This document shows positions 52,838-61,414 of a DNA stretch of 64,000 nucleotides, piece after piece (positions within the stretch are counted from its first letter, which is position 1; the number at the start of each line of letters is the position of its first letter). Source of the stretch: Streptomyces albiflavescens (GTDB lineage Bacteria > Actinomycetota > Actinomycetes > Streptomycetales > Streptomycetaceae); assembly GCF_014645835.1 (NCBI RefSeq), contig NZ_BMMM01000006.1, forward strand, positions 244,961 through 308,960, written 5' to 3'. The translations under genes were made by a program, and so were the position numbers. The notes beneath the pieces were generated by a model. It saw only the letters and a list, made by a program, of their open reading frames with translations. It ran no database searches and had not been told where the DNA came from.

Positions 52838-53293
52838 ATGAGCATCTGGTGGTCACTCCATTTGCGGCGCGAAGCTGCGAGCGTTCCGCTCGCCAGACGC
52901 CTGCTGCTCGGCACGATGGAGAGCGCGGGCGTCGACCCGGACGTCTCCTACGACCTGTCCGTCGCCCTCAGCGAGGCCTGTGCGAACGCCGTCGAGCACG
53001 GCGGGGACTCGGCGCACGGCGCCTCGTCCGAGGCCTACCGGGTGACCGCCTACCTCGACGGCGAGAAGTGCCGCATCGAAGTCGTCGATTCCGGCCCGGG
53101 TTTCCCGGCCGGCCGTGCCCTCACCCCCCTGCGTCAGGCGCGCGGCGACGCCGAGCACGGGCGCGGCCTGTGCCTGATCCACGAGCTCGCCGACCACGTC
53201 CACATCGGCAATGAGCCGGGGCGAGGCGGCGCCGTGGTCAGCTTCGACAAGATCCTCAAGTGGAAGAAGGACCCTTCTTTGCTGACGGCCTAA
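52838..53293 (+). CDS. RsbW-like ATP-binding anti-sigma/serine kinase
   Basis: A 151-residue HATPase_c protein of the RsbW type. The N box is ALSEACANAVEHG (near 55) and the ATP-lid glycine motifs are DSGPGFP and GRGLCLIHELAD. Such proteins in streptomycetes bind or phosphorylate anti-sigma antagonists; no partner sigma factor is adjacent. The ATG at 52838 begins MSIWWSLHLRREAAS; CCGGGAGG precedes it. Confidence 0.9.
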   Translation: MSIWWSLHLRREAASVPLARRLLLGTMESAGVDPDVSYDLSVALSEACANAVEHGGDSAHGASSEAYRVTAYLDGEKCRIEVVDSGPGFPAGRALTPLRQARGDAEHGRGLCLIHELADHVHIGNEPGRGGAVVSFDKILKWKKDPSLLTA

Positions 53294-53436
53294 GGCTCTG
53301 AGCAGCGGTGGAACCCCCCTTGGTGCCGCTGCGCAATATGGAAGTCAACCCTGCCTCCTTCAGCTTTCTCAGAGTCCATAGGTCAATCACAGTGCACCCC
53401 CATGTCTTTGAGGGCTGACGTTCCTAATTTCCCAGC

Positions 53437-53774
53437 ATGACGGGAAGCCACAAAGACAAGTCGATCACCCGGCGCCGCGCCATCGCGGTGGCCGGAGGCA
53501 CGGTCGCCGCCGGTGGCCTCGCGGTCGCCGGATACCAGGCGGCGTTCGCCGACGAGGTCTGCTCACCCTCAAGGCCGTGCACAAGAAGGACCCGTCCAAG
53601 GGCTACAAGGGGTTCATCACCCTCGGCATCGACCCGGACGTGGAGAACACCGGCGCGGGCAGCGGCGGTGGCGGCACGCCTCCGAGCGGCGCTCCGAGCG
53701 ACGCCCCGACCGGTACCCCGCCGAGCGACGCCCCGAGCGACAGCGCTTCCCCGTCCGCCTCGGCGTCCTCGTAA
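53437..53774 (+). pseudogene. Tat-exported small protein broken by a frameshift
   Basis: Frame 1 begins MTGSHKDKSITRRRAIAVAGG and extends through the twin-arginine signal (TRRRAIAVAGGTVAAGGLAVAG) to AAFADE near 53556, then becomes Arg-rich nonsense. Frame 3 from about 53559 continues GLLTLKAVHKKDPSKGYKG and DPDVENTGAGSGG, then Pro/Ser/Ala low complexity to a stop at 53774. One base lost near 53557 explains both. A conserved exported protein is inferred but disabled, unless it is a sequencing error. It stops 9 bp before the CitG-like gene. Confidence 0.7.
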
Positions 53775-53783
53775 GGTACGCCG

Positions 53784-54623
53784 ATGAGCAGCCGCGAGGA
53801 CGAGACGCTGGCGCAGGCCGCGGTGGCCGCGCTGACGTGGCAGCTGGAGCTGGCCCCCAAGCCCGGACTGCCCGACCCGCGCGATCTCGGCGCCCGCACC
53901 ACCCGCCAGGACCACTGCTCCCTGCGCTGGTCGGCCAAGGCGCTGACACCCGGCCTCGCGGCCATGGCCGCCGCCGCCCGCCGTACCGGCCACCCCACGC
54001 CCGAACTCCGTGCGGAGCTGGGTGCGATCGGCCGGTCCACCGAGCACTCGGTGGCCCTGGCGGGTGGCGGTCACCGCGGCGCCCTGTGGGCCCTCGGGCT
54101 CCTGGTCGCGGGCGCGGCCCTGAACCCCCGTGCCAGGGGGAACGACGTCGCCGCGAGCGCCAAGCGGATCGCGGCGCACGCCGACCGACGGGCACCGCGG
54201 CGGCCCTCCCGGGGGTCGTCCGTATCGGCGAAGTACGGTGCCGCGGGGGCTCGGGGGGAGGCGCGAGCGGGATTCCCCCACGTGCGGCGGGCGTTGGACG
54301 CGCTCGCCGCGGCCCGCACGGCCGGTGCGCCCGAACCGTACGCCCGGCTCGACGCCCTTCTCACCGTCATGTCCACCCTCCAGGACACGGAGTTGCTGTA
54401 CACCGCAGGTCCTCTCGGGCTTCGCCATGTCCAGGCGGGTGCCCGTGGAGTGCTGGAAGCGGGCGGGACCTTCACGGAGGCGGGTCGCGATGCGTTGTAC
54501 GCCTTCGACGACGACCTGCACGCACGCGCGTGGAGCCCGCGTGGGAGCGGGGTGCTTCTTGCCGGGGCGCTGTTCGTGGACTCCTTGCCGGTGGTGGTCG
54601 CCTCTTCGGTGCGGGCTGCCTGA
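53784..54623 (+). CDS. CitG/MdcB-like triphosphoribosyl-dephospho-CoA synthase family protein
   Basis: A 279-residue protein with the CitG family blocks: a KPGLPD motif near 26, GHRGALWALGLL near 90 and ARGEARAGFPHVRRALDAL near 150. The canonical family makes 2'-(5''-triphosphoribosyl)-3'-dephospho-CoA, prosthetic-group precursor of citrate or malonate lyase, but no lyase genes are here. The canonical GAHTDM and GVNTHRGA motifs are altered, so activity is uncertain. ATG at 53784. Confidence 0.75.
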   Translation: MSSREDETLAQAAVAALTWQLELAPKPGLPDPRDLGARTTRQDHCSLRWSAKALTPGLAAMAAAARRTGHPTPELRAELGAIGRSTEHSVALAGGGHRGALWALGLLVAGAALNPRARGNDVAASAKRIAAHADRRAPRRPSRGSSVSAKYGAAGARGEARAGFPHVRRALDALAAARTAGAPEPYARLDALLTVMSTLQDTELLYTAGPLGLRHVQAGARGVLEAGGTFTEAGRDALYAFDDDLHARAWSPRGSGVLLAGALFVDSLPVVVASSVRAA

Positions 54624-54740
54624 GGGGCAACCGGCACAGGGGCTGAGCTCGAAGTGGGTGCCGCTGATCGGTGCCGGCAGGGTGCCACTCACCGGTGCTG
54701 AGCAGGTGCCACTCCCTTGGGACGGCGCGGGCGCTGCGGC
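54624..54740. other. Gap after the CitG-like gene
   Basis: Short degenerate GGTGCCACTC motifs (near 54681 and 54708), otherwise nothing recognised. Confidence 0.4.
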
Positions 54741-54920
54741 GCGATTGCCCGCGGCTTGGACGGGTGGGGCTGTGGCCCTTGCGGTGCGATTGCCCGCGGC
54801 TTGGACGAGTGGGGTTGCGGGCCCTGCGGCACGATTGCCCGCAGCTTGGACGAGTGGGGTTGCGGGCCCTGCGGCGCGATTGCCCGCAGCTCGGACGGCT
54901 GTCGCCCCGGGCGCAACAAT
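54741..54920. repeat. 45-bp tandem repeat derived from the MFS gene 3' end
   Basis: Units start at 54741, 54786, 54831 and 54876 with GCGATTGCCCGC (ACGATTG in one). Between convergent genes. The final coding bases of the MFS gene (54929 onwards) are very similar (AGCTAGGACGCGTGGGTTGCGG against AGCTTGGACGAGTGGGGTTGCG), so the array continues the gene end. Both strands are open in frame but repetitive and unlikely to code. Confidence 0.85.
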
Positions 54921-54928
54921 GGCCGCAG

Positions 54929-56218
54929 CTAGGACGCGTGGGTTGCGGCCCCCACGGACCGATTGCCCGCGGTTGTGTACGGCAGATCGCCGACGCGCCT
55001 CGTGGCAGCCCACGTTGTCGCCGGCCCCATCCCGTACGAAGCCCCCACCATCAAGCCCCCCAGCAGCAGCCACCCCGGAGTCCCCCAGCTCACCAGCAGG
55101 GTCATCAGGACGAGTGGGCCCATGGTGCGGGCCACGGTGACGCCGGTGCCGAAGAAGCCCTGGTATTCGCCCATGCGGTCGGACGGGGCGAGGCCGAAGG
55201 CCAGTTGCCAGGAGCCCGCGGACTGCTGCATCTCGGCCATGACCTGCAGGACCGCGCCCGCCACGAGGATCCCGGCGGCGACAAGCGGGGTGGCGCCGGA
55301 CGACAGGGCGAAGACCGCACAGGACGCCAGCATGACGAGCCCGGAGCGGCGTATCGCGCGCGTGGCGGTCGCGAGGTCCGTGACACCGCGGGCCATCCGT
55401 ACTTGGAAGACCATCACCGCACCCGTGTTGAGCACGAACAGCGCGGAGACCAGCCAGGCGGGCGCTTCGGTGCGCTCCGTGATCCACAGCGGGATGCCGA
55501 GGCTCAACAGCGGCATCCGCAGCAGCAGCACGGTGTTGAGGAACGTGACCAACACGTACGGGCCGTCGCGCAGGACGCCGAGTCCTTGCCCCCGGCGCAC
55601 GGCCACGGGTGCCGCGGCCGCCGGCGACGGCAGCCGCAACAGCAGCGCCGCGCACAGCAGGAAGCTCACCGCGTCCAGCGCGAACACCCCGAGATACGCG
55701 GCCCGGGTCCCCGCGTGCAGCGCGAGCCCGCCGAGGCCCGCGCCCACCGCCAGACCGGCGTTGAGCGTCGACTGGAGATGGGCGAGCAGCCCGGTCCGCT
55801 CCCCGGCCGGCACCAGCCCCGCGAGCAGCGCCTGCCGGGCCGCCGCGAGGCCCGACTGCGCGGACGCGTACGCGCACGCAGCGAGGACGAAGGGGACGAA
55901 GCCGCGGACGACCAGGAAGGACGCCACCGCCGCCGCGGTCGCCAGCGCCAGCAATGCCGCCGTGCCACGCGGCCCGCGCCGGTCGGCGAGCCGGCCCAGC
56001 GGCACCCCCACCAGGGAGCCGACCGCCCACGCGACGGTCAGCCCGAGACCCACGCGCGCGGGGGCGAGCCCCACGACATGCGTGAAGTACAGAGCGGACG
56101 TCACGTAATAGGCGCCGTCCCCCACGGAGTTGCCCAGCTGGGCGAGGGCCAGCACGCGCTGCGGGCCGGCGGGAGGAACAAGGCGGCTCGACGTGGGAAG
56201 TGCTGCCGGATTCGTCAT
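54929..56218 (-). CDS. MFS transporter
   Basis: A 429-residue major facilitator with about twelve membrane segments and the loop 2-3 signature GVPLGRLADRRGPR. The start LALAQLGNSVGDGAYYV and TLNAGLAVGAGLGG suggest an efflux transporter of the MFS_1 family. No specific substrate evident. ATG at 56218. The 3' end seeds the 45-bp repeat array. Confidence 0.88.
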   Translation of the reverse strand: MTNPAALPTSSRLVPPAGPQRVLALAQLGNSVGDGAYYVTSALYFTHVVGLAPARVGLGLTVAWAVGSLVGVPLGRLADRRGPRGTAALLALATAAAVASFLVVRGFVPFVLAACAYASAQSGLAAARQALLAGLVPAGERTGLLAHLQSTLNAGLAVGAGLGGLALHAGTRAAYLGVFALDAVSFLLCAALLLRLPSPAAAAPVAVRRGQGLGVLRDGPYVLVTFLNTVLLLRMPLLSLGIPLWITERTEAPAWLVSALFVLNTGAVMVFQVRMARGVTDLATATRAIRRSGLVMLASCAVFALSSGATPLVAAGILVAGAVLQVMAEMQQSAGSWQLAFGLAPSDRMGEYQGFFGTGVTVARTMGPLVLMTLLVSWGTPGWLLLGGLMVGASYGMGPATTWAATRRVGDLPYTTAGNRSVGAATHAS

Positions 56219-56325
56219 GTCTCCGACGCTATGGGCCGGTTGGATCGCTCAACAGGCCCATTTCTCACGTCTTTTCATGACCCAATCCATGGCCTCCCAT
56301 GACATCCGTCAGCTCCGGCCCGGGC

Positions 56326-57699
56326 TCACACCTCGTCCAGCACTCGCCCCAACACCTCCAACGCTTCGGGATACAGCCGCTCCCGAGGCGTCCCGTACCC
56401 CACGACCAGCCCCTGCGGGCGCCCCTCACCGGGCGCGTGCCAGTGGTCCCCGAGATGCCCGACCACGAGCCCCTCCTCCTCCGCACGGGCCAGTACCTCC
56501 GCCTCGTCCGCCACCTCCACCAACGCGTGCAGCCCGGCGGCGATCCCCCGTACGCTTCTGCGCGCCCCCAGCCGGTCCAGGAGCTGGTCCCTGCGCCGCC
56601 GGTACCGCAGCCGGCACGCGCGCACATGGCGGTCGTAGGCGTGGCTGTCGATCATCTCGGCGAGCGCCAACTGGCCGATGGACTCGGTGTGATGGTCGCT
56701 GTGCAGTTTGATGTCGGCGACCGCGTCGACCAGGTGCGGCGGCAGCACCATCCAGCCGAGGCGCAGTGCCGGCCCGAGCGTCTTGGAGGCCGTGCCCAGG
56801 TACACGACATGGCCCGGCGCCATCCCCTGGAGGGCGCCGACCGGCTGCCGGTCGTAGCGGAACTCCCCGTCGTAGTCGTCCTCGACGATCAGTCCGGCAC
56901 GCGCGCGTGCCCAGTCGGTGAGTGCCCGCCGCCGTTCGGGGTGCAGGGTCACGCCGGTCGGGTACTGGTGCGCCGGCGTGACGACGACCGCGTCCGCGCG
57001 CACGGCGTCCAGCTCGCCCGGACAGGCGCCCCGTTCGTCGACCGGCAGCGGCACCACGGTTCCGCCGCTCCTGCGCACCACATCCCGGTGGAACGGCAGC
57101 CCCGGGTCCTCCATGGCGAGCGCCCCGCCGTTCAGCACCCGCGTGAGGAGCGCGAGCCCCTGTACGTACCCCGAAGTGATGACGATCCGCTCAGGCGGCG
57201 CGCTCACCCCCCGTGCCCGCCCGAGGTAGCCCGACAGCGCCGTCCGCAGTTCGATCCGGCCGCGCGGATCCCCGTAGTCGTACGCCAGGGAGGGTGCCGT
57301 CGCGATCGCCCGGCGCAGGGACCGCAGCCAGGCCGCCGCCGGGAACGTACCGACGTCCGGGCTGCCGGGGCGCAGATCGAAACGCGGTGCACGCGCGCGT
57401 GCACGCGCGCCCGGCGCCTCCAAAGAGGTGGCCGGCAACCGGGCGACCTCGGTGCCCGACCCCTGCCGTGCCGTCAAATACCCCTCGGCGATCAGCTGGT
57501 CGTACGCCCCCTTCGCCGTCCCGCGCGAGATGCCCAGCTCGGCCGCGAGCCGCCGGGTCGCGGGCAGCCGGGTGCCCGGAGCGAGCCGCCCGTCGCGCAC
57601 GGCGTCCCGCAGAGCGCGCTCGAGCCCGGCCCTGCGCCCCGCAGCGGCGTCCGGTTCCAGATGCAGGTCCACGCCGACGCCGGACCAGAAGTCGTCCAC
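56326..57699 (-). CDS. MocR-type GntR/PLP aminotransferase-fold regulator
   Basis: A 457-residue MocR regulator. The winged-helix (residues about 10-75, with LAAELGISRGTAKGAYDQL) joins an aminotransferase-fold domain with the PLP lysine in GTASKTLGPALRLG. MocR proteins use PLP or a related effector. GTG at 57699 has GGGGGGCGG upstream; the longer frame to 57795 is not protein-like. It lies divergent from nothing close by; the peptidase terminator sits just upstream. Confidence 0.9.
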   Translation of the reverse strand: MDDFWSGVGVDLHLEPDAAAGRRAGLERALRDAVRDGRLAPGTRLPATRRLAAELGISRGTAKGAYDQLIAEGYLTARQGSGTEVARLPATSLEAPGARARARAPRFDLRPGSPDVGTFPAAAWLRSLRRAIATAPSLAYDYGDPRGRIELRTALSGYLGRARGVSAPPERIVITSGYVQGLALLTRVLNGGALAMEDPGLPFHRDVVRRSGGTVVPLPVDERGACPGELDAVRADAVVVTPAHQYPTGVTLHPERRRALTDWARARAGLIVEDDYDGEFRYDRQPVGALQGMAPGHVVYLGTASKTLGPALRLGWMVLPPHLVDAVADIKLHSDHHTESIGQLALAEMIDSHAYDRHVRACRLRYRRRRDQLLDRLGARRSVRGIAAGLHALVEVADEAEVLARAEEEGLVVGHLGDHWHAPGEGRPQGLVVGYGTPRERLYPEALEVLGRVLDEV

Positions 57700-57763
57700 G
57701 AAAAGCCGCCCCCCTAGGCACACCAAAAACCAGGGGGCCACCGGAAGCCCTCTGGACACACCA

Positions 57764-57795
57764 ATGGCCGGGTACCCAGAAGGGCACCCGGCCAT
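57764..57795 (-). terminator. Terminator after the aminopeptidase P gene
   Basis: ATGGCCGGGT (57764-57773) and ACCCGGCCAT (57786-57795) are perfectly complementary with a 12-nt loop, just past the peptidase stop at 57828. Confidence 0.85.
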
Positions 57796-57827
57796 CAGTC
57801 TCGTATCAGCCCTCGCGGGGCACTATG

Positions 57828-59330
57828 TCAGCCCTTCAGGGATGCCATCCAGGCCTCGACCTCGGCGGAGCGGCGCGGGAGCCCCGCCGACAGGTTCCGG
57901 TTGCCGTCCTCGGTGACCAGAATGTCGTCCTCGATCCGGACGCCGATGCCGCGGTACTCCTCCGGCACCGTCAGGTCGTCCGCCTGGAAGTACAGGCCCG
58001 GCTCGACGGTCAGGCACATGCCCGGCTCCAGCGTGCCCTCGACATACGTCTCGGTCCGCGCGGCGGCGCAGTCGTGGACGTCCATGCCGAGCATGTGGCC
58101 GGTGCCGTGCAGGGTCCAGCGGCGCTGCAGGCCCAGTTCCAGGACGCGCTCGACCGGGCCCTCGACCAGACCCCACTCGACGAGCTTCTCGGCCAGCACG
58201 TGCTGCGCCGCGTCGTGGAAGTCGCGGTACTTGGCGCCCGGCTGCACGGCCGCGATACCGGCCTCCTGGGCCTCGTACACGGCGTCGTAGATCTTCTTCT
58301 GGATCTCCGTGTACGTGCCGTTGATCGGCAGCGTGCGCGTGACGTCGGCGGTGTAGAGCGTGTGTGTCTCCACGCCCGCGTCGAGCAGCAGCAGGTCGCC
58401 GGAGCGGACCGGGCCGTCGTTGCGCACCCAGTGCAGCGTGCAGGCGTGCGGCCCCGCGGCGCAGATCGAGCCGTAGCCGATGTCGTTGCCCTCGACCCGC
58501 GCGCGCAGGAAGAAGGTGCCCTCGATGTAGCGCTCGCTGGTCGCCTCGGCCTTGTCCAGGACCCGTACGACGTCCTCGAAGCCGCGCACCGTCGAGTCGA
58601 CGGCCTTCTGCAGCTCGCCGGCCTCGAACGCGTCCTTGACCAGCCGTGCCTCGGAGAGGAAGACCCGAAGCTCCTCGTCGCGCTCGGCGGTCACCTTGTC
58701 GGTCAGGGCCGCCTCGATACCGGCGTCGTAGCCACGCACGACACGGACGGGACCGGTGGCTTCCTTCAGCTTGCCGGCCAGCTCGCGCACGTCCGAGGCC
58801 GGGATGCCGTACAGCTGCTCGGCCTCGGCGAGGGAGTGGCGGCGGCCGACCCACAGCTCGCCCTGGCCGGAGAGCCAGAACTCGCCGTTCTCCCGGTCGG
58901 AGCGCGGCAGCAGGTAGATCGTCGCCTTGTGGCTGCCCTTCCCATTCGGGGAAGTGGTCGGCTCCAGGACCAGGACGCCGTCCTCGGTCAGGTTGCCGGT
59001 GAGGTACGCGTACTCGACCGAGGCACGGAAGGGGTACTCCGTGTCGTTCGAGCGGGTCTTCAGGTTGCCCGCGGGGATCACCAGGCGCTCGCCCGGGAAG
59101 CGCGCGGAGAGCGCGGCGCGGCGGGCGGCGGTGTACTCGGCCTGTGCGATCGGCTCCAGGCCGCGCAGTTCCGTGTCGGCCCAACCGGACTTCATGTTCT
59201 CGGCCAGCTCGTCGGACACGCCCGGGTACAGGCCGTTCTTGCGCTGCTTGATCGGCTCCTCTTCGCCCGCTTCGTCAGCGGCGTCGTCGAGTACGGCTTC
59301 CGGGGTCTCCGGGTTGAGCGCCTCCGACAC
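57828..59330 (-). CDS. pepP: Xaa-Pro aminopeptidase (aminopeptidase P, M24B)
   Basis: A 500-residue metallopeptidase removing residues before proline. An N-terminal domain (about 1-190) precedes the pita-bread catalytic domain. Metal ligands: LLLDAGVETHTLYTADVTRT, HGTGHMLGMDVHD, LEPGMCLTVEPGLYF and the final Glu in GIRIEDD-like GVRIEDD. GTG at 59330 (VSEALNPETPE); GC-rich leader is acidic. Length is usual. Confidence 0.95.
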   Translation of the reverse strand: MSEALNPETPEAVLDDAADEAGEEEPIKQRKNGLYPGVSDELAENMKSGWADTELRGLEPIAQAEYTAARRAALSARFPGERLVIPAGNLKTRSNDTEYPFRASVEYAYLTGNLTEDGVLVLEPTTSPNGKGSHKATIYLLPRSDRENGEFWLSGQGELWVGRRHSLAEAEQLYGIPASDVRELAGKLKEATGPVRVVRGYDAGIEAALTDKVTAERDEELRVFLSEARLVKDAFEAGELQKAVDSTVRGFEDVVRVLDKAEATSERYIEGTFFLRARVEGNDIGYGSICAAGPHACTLHWVRNDGPVRSGDLLLLDAGVETHTLYTADVTRTLPINGTYTEIQKKIYDAVYEAQEAGIAAVQPGAKYRDFHDAAQHVLAEKLVEWGLVEGPVERVLELGLQRRWTLHGTGHMLGMDVHDCAAARTETYVEGTLEPGMCLTVEPGLYFQADDLTVPEEYRGIGVRIEDDILVTEDGNRNLSAGLPRRSAEVEAWMASLKG

Positions 59331-59419
59331 GGTCTGCCTCCTAGATACGACTCTGGACCCCCACCATCGTACGGTCGTACTGAAGGGGGCCCAGGGCCGG
59401 AAGACCTGTTACGTACGGC

Positions 59420-60931
59420 TCACTCGAAACGCGCCGCCAGAAGTACGACGTCCTCTTCGCTGTCGGCCTCGTCGAGTCCGTCCGGCAGCACACTCCGAAG
59501 GACGTGATCGGCGATCGCGCCCGGGTCCTCGCGCAGCGCCCGGGGGACGCTCGCCGCCGCCGCGTGCAGCCGGGCGAAGGCGCGGTCCATGGGGTCACCG
59601 GTGCGGTGCAGCAGGCCGTCGGTGTAGAGCAGCACGGTCTCGCCCGGCCCGGCGGTCAGTTCGACGCTCGGCGCCTCCCAGCAGGCGAGCATCCCCAGGG
59701 GGGCCGACAGGGAGGTCTCCACGAACTCCGTGCGCCGCGCGCCGATCACCAGCGGCGGGCTGTGTCCGGCACCGGCCAGCGTGAGCTTGCGCAGCGCGGG
59801 CTCACAGTACGCGAACAGGGCGGTCGCGGAGCGGGCGGGCTCGGTCAGCCGCAGCAGCAGTTCGAGGTCGGACAGGACGGCGACGGGGTCTTCGCCCTCC
59901 ATCACGGCGTACGCCCTCAGGGACGCCCTCAGCCGGCCCATCGCGGCGACCGCGCTGGGCCCGGACCCGGTGACCGAGCCGACCGCGAGGCCGAGCGCTG
60001 CGTCGGGCAGCGGCAAGGCGTCGTACCAGTCGCCGCCGCCGCGGGGGCCCGTGCGGTGCCGTGCGGCGAGCTGGACGCCGGAGACCCGGGGAAGCCGTGG
60101 GGGGAGCAGCTCCTCGGAGATCGTCGTCACGCACGCGCGCGTGCGCTCCAGTTCCACCAGCCGTGCCAAGTGCTCGGTCGCGTACCGGGCGTAGAGGCCG
60201 ATGAGATGGCGCTGGCGCTCGACCGGTTCGGCGGGCTCGTCGTAGAGCCATACGGCGGCGCCCAGTCGGCCCGCCGCCTCGGTGGTCAGGGGGAGTGCGT
60301 AGCTCGCGGCGTAGCCGAGCCGGGCGGCCACCTCGCGGTGGCGGGGGTCGAGGCCGTCCTCGGAGAAGAGATCCGGCTGGGTGATCTCGCCCTCGCCGCC
60401 CGGCAGTCCGTCCAGGATCTTTCCGTACGACATGGAGCTGCGCGGCACGGTCTCGATGTGGCCGAGATCCGCCCGGGCGAGGCCGAGGCCGATCGTGGTG
60501 TCGGGGCCGAGTCCGTCGCCCGGTTCCATCACGACGAGGCCGCGCCGGGCGCCGACGAGGGCGGCTCCGGCGCGCAGCAGTTCCTGCAGCGCGTCGCTCA
60601 GTGTCGCGGTGCGCGCCAGGCGCTCGGTGAGTTCGTGGAGCGTGGTGAGATCCGAGACCCACCCGGCGAGGCGATCTTGGAGTACGGCTCCGGCGCCGGT
60701 GGAAGAGGTGGCCGAAGAGACACCCGTGGCGGCAGGCGTCGGCGCGACAGTGTGTGCGGGCGAGGGAACCGTTGAATCGATTCCAGCCACTTTCGGAAGG
60801 TGAGGGGCGTTCATGACGTCCGGCTTTCCGACCGGTGCGTATTGCTCGATAGCATCGCAAACCCCCATGTCGTTCTGCGGCGCTAGCAGTGTCTCCACAT
60901 GTACACGCACTCGTGAGGGGATGTCCAGCAT
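59420..60931 (-). CDS. GAF-PP2C (SpoIIE-type) phosphatase with altered active-site motif
   Basis: A 503-residue protein: about 70 residues of low complexity, a GAF domain (about 110-260) and a SpoIIE/PP2C domain. Motif with Asp GGDWYDALPL is present, as is LYTDGL near the end, but the expected GDVxGHG reads VGSVTGSG, losing the metal Asp and His. The protein may therefore be a degenerate phosphatase or binding protein. Several Met starts exist; ATG at 60931 (MLDIPSRVRV) is chosen because a weak CAGGA precedes it; the frame is open to 61057. Divergent from the primase-like gene. Confidence 0.8.
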   Translation of the reverse strand: MLDIPSRVRVHVETLLAPQNDMGVCDAIEQYAPVGKPDVMNAPHLPKVAGIDSTVPSPAHTVAPTPAATGVSSATSSTGAGAVLQDRLAGWVSDLTTLHELTERLARTATLSDALQELLRAGAALVGARRGLVVMEPGDGLGPDTTIGLGLARADLGHIETVPRSSMSYGKILDGLPGGEGEITQPDLFSEDGLDPRHREVAARLGYAASYALPLTTEAAGRLGAAVWLYDEPAEPVERQRHLIGLYARYATEHLARLVELERTRACVTTISEELLPPRLPRVSGVQLAARHRTGPRGGGDWYDALPLPDAALGLAVGSVTGSGPSAVAAMGRLRASLRAYAVMEGEDPVAVLSDLELLLRLTEPARSATALFAYCEPALRKLTLAGAGHSPPLVIGARRTEFVETSLSAPLGMLACWEAPSVELTAGPGETVLLYTDGLLHRTGDPMDRAFARLHAAAASVPRALREDPGAIADHVLRSVLPDGLDEADSEEDVVLLAARFE

Positions 60932-61414
60932 TGTCCTGCTGGGATTCCTGGTGTCCATGAGACTGTCGGTAACCCTTGCGGGAAAGCAAAGTTGGCTTAA
61001 AACTGACTCGGGCAACGGCTTATTGAGGTCGACTGGCCTAGTTCGACGGAGCGTCACAGCGGTCGTGATGGGTACGTACTCGGAGAAGGCCAGGGGTGGT
61101 TGAGATCAGCCCGGAACCTGGCAGTGGACCCGGGCGTCTTAACCACCGACGACCGTGCCCCATCCTCCCGTGGTGGAGGCGGCAAGAAATACGCGGGACA
61201 GCAAAACGCCAGGCGCCGCCACCCCACGCCATGCCCATGCTTTAGACAGACGCAGTATGGACGCGGACGCAGCCAAACGCTCGACCCAGAGGGGTTCCCC
61301 TTGCCTCCAGCAGGGGTGTGATGCGCCAGCAGGTACGCACAGTGAAGTGATCGACACATGGTGTGATGTGGTCCTCGGTGTTGCCAGGCGTGCAACGGAA
61401 AGGAACGAGCGCTC
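60932..61414. other. Divergent gap without a gene
   Basis: About 480 bp between the phosphatase and the primase-like gene. Short AT-richer patches (near 60990-61010 and 61185-61205) but no recognised operator, RNA or terminator. It must hold both promoters. Confidence 0.4.

Noticed and set aside
54689..54932. Repeat-peptide frames on both strands of the 45-bp array
   Set aside because: Open only because the repeat length is a multiple of three and has no stop; no start signal or conserved protein.
53424..56030. 868-codon minus-strand open frame
   Set aside because: Runs opposite the RsbW, Tat, CitG-like and MFS genes and has Arg/Pro/Gly composition; a GC-rich shadow frame.
57213..59507. 764-codon plus-strand open frame
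   Set aside because: Antisense to MocR and aminopeptidase P, with low-complexity composition.
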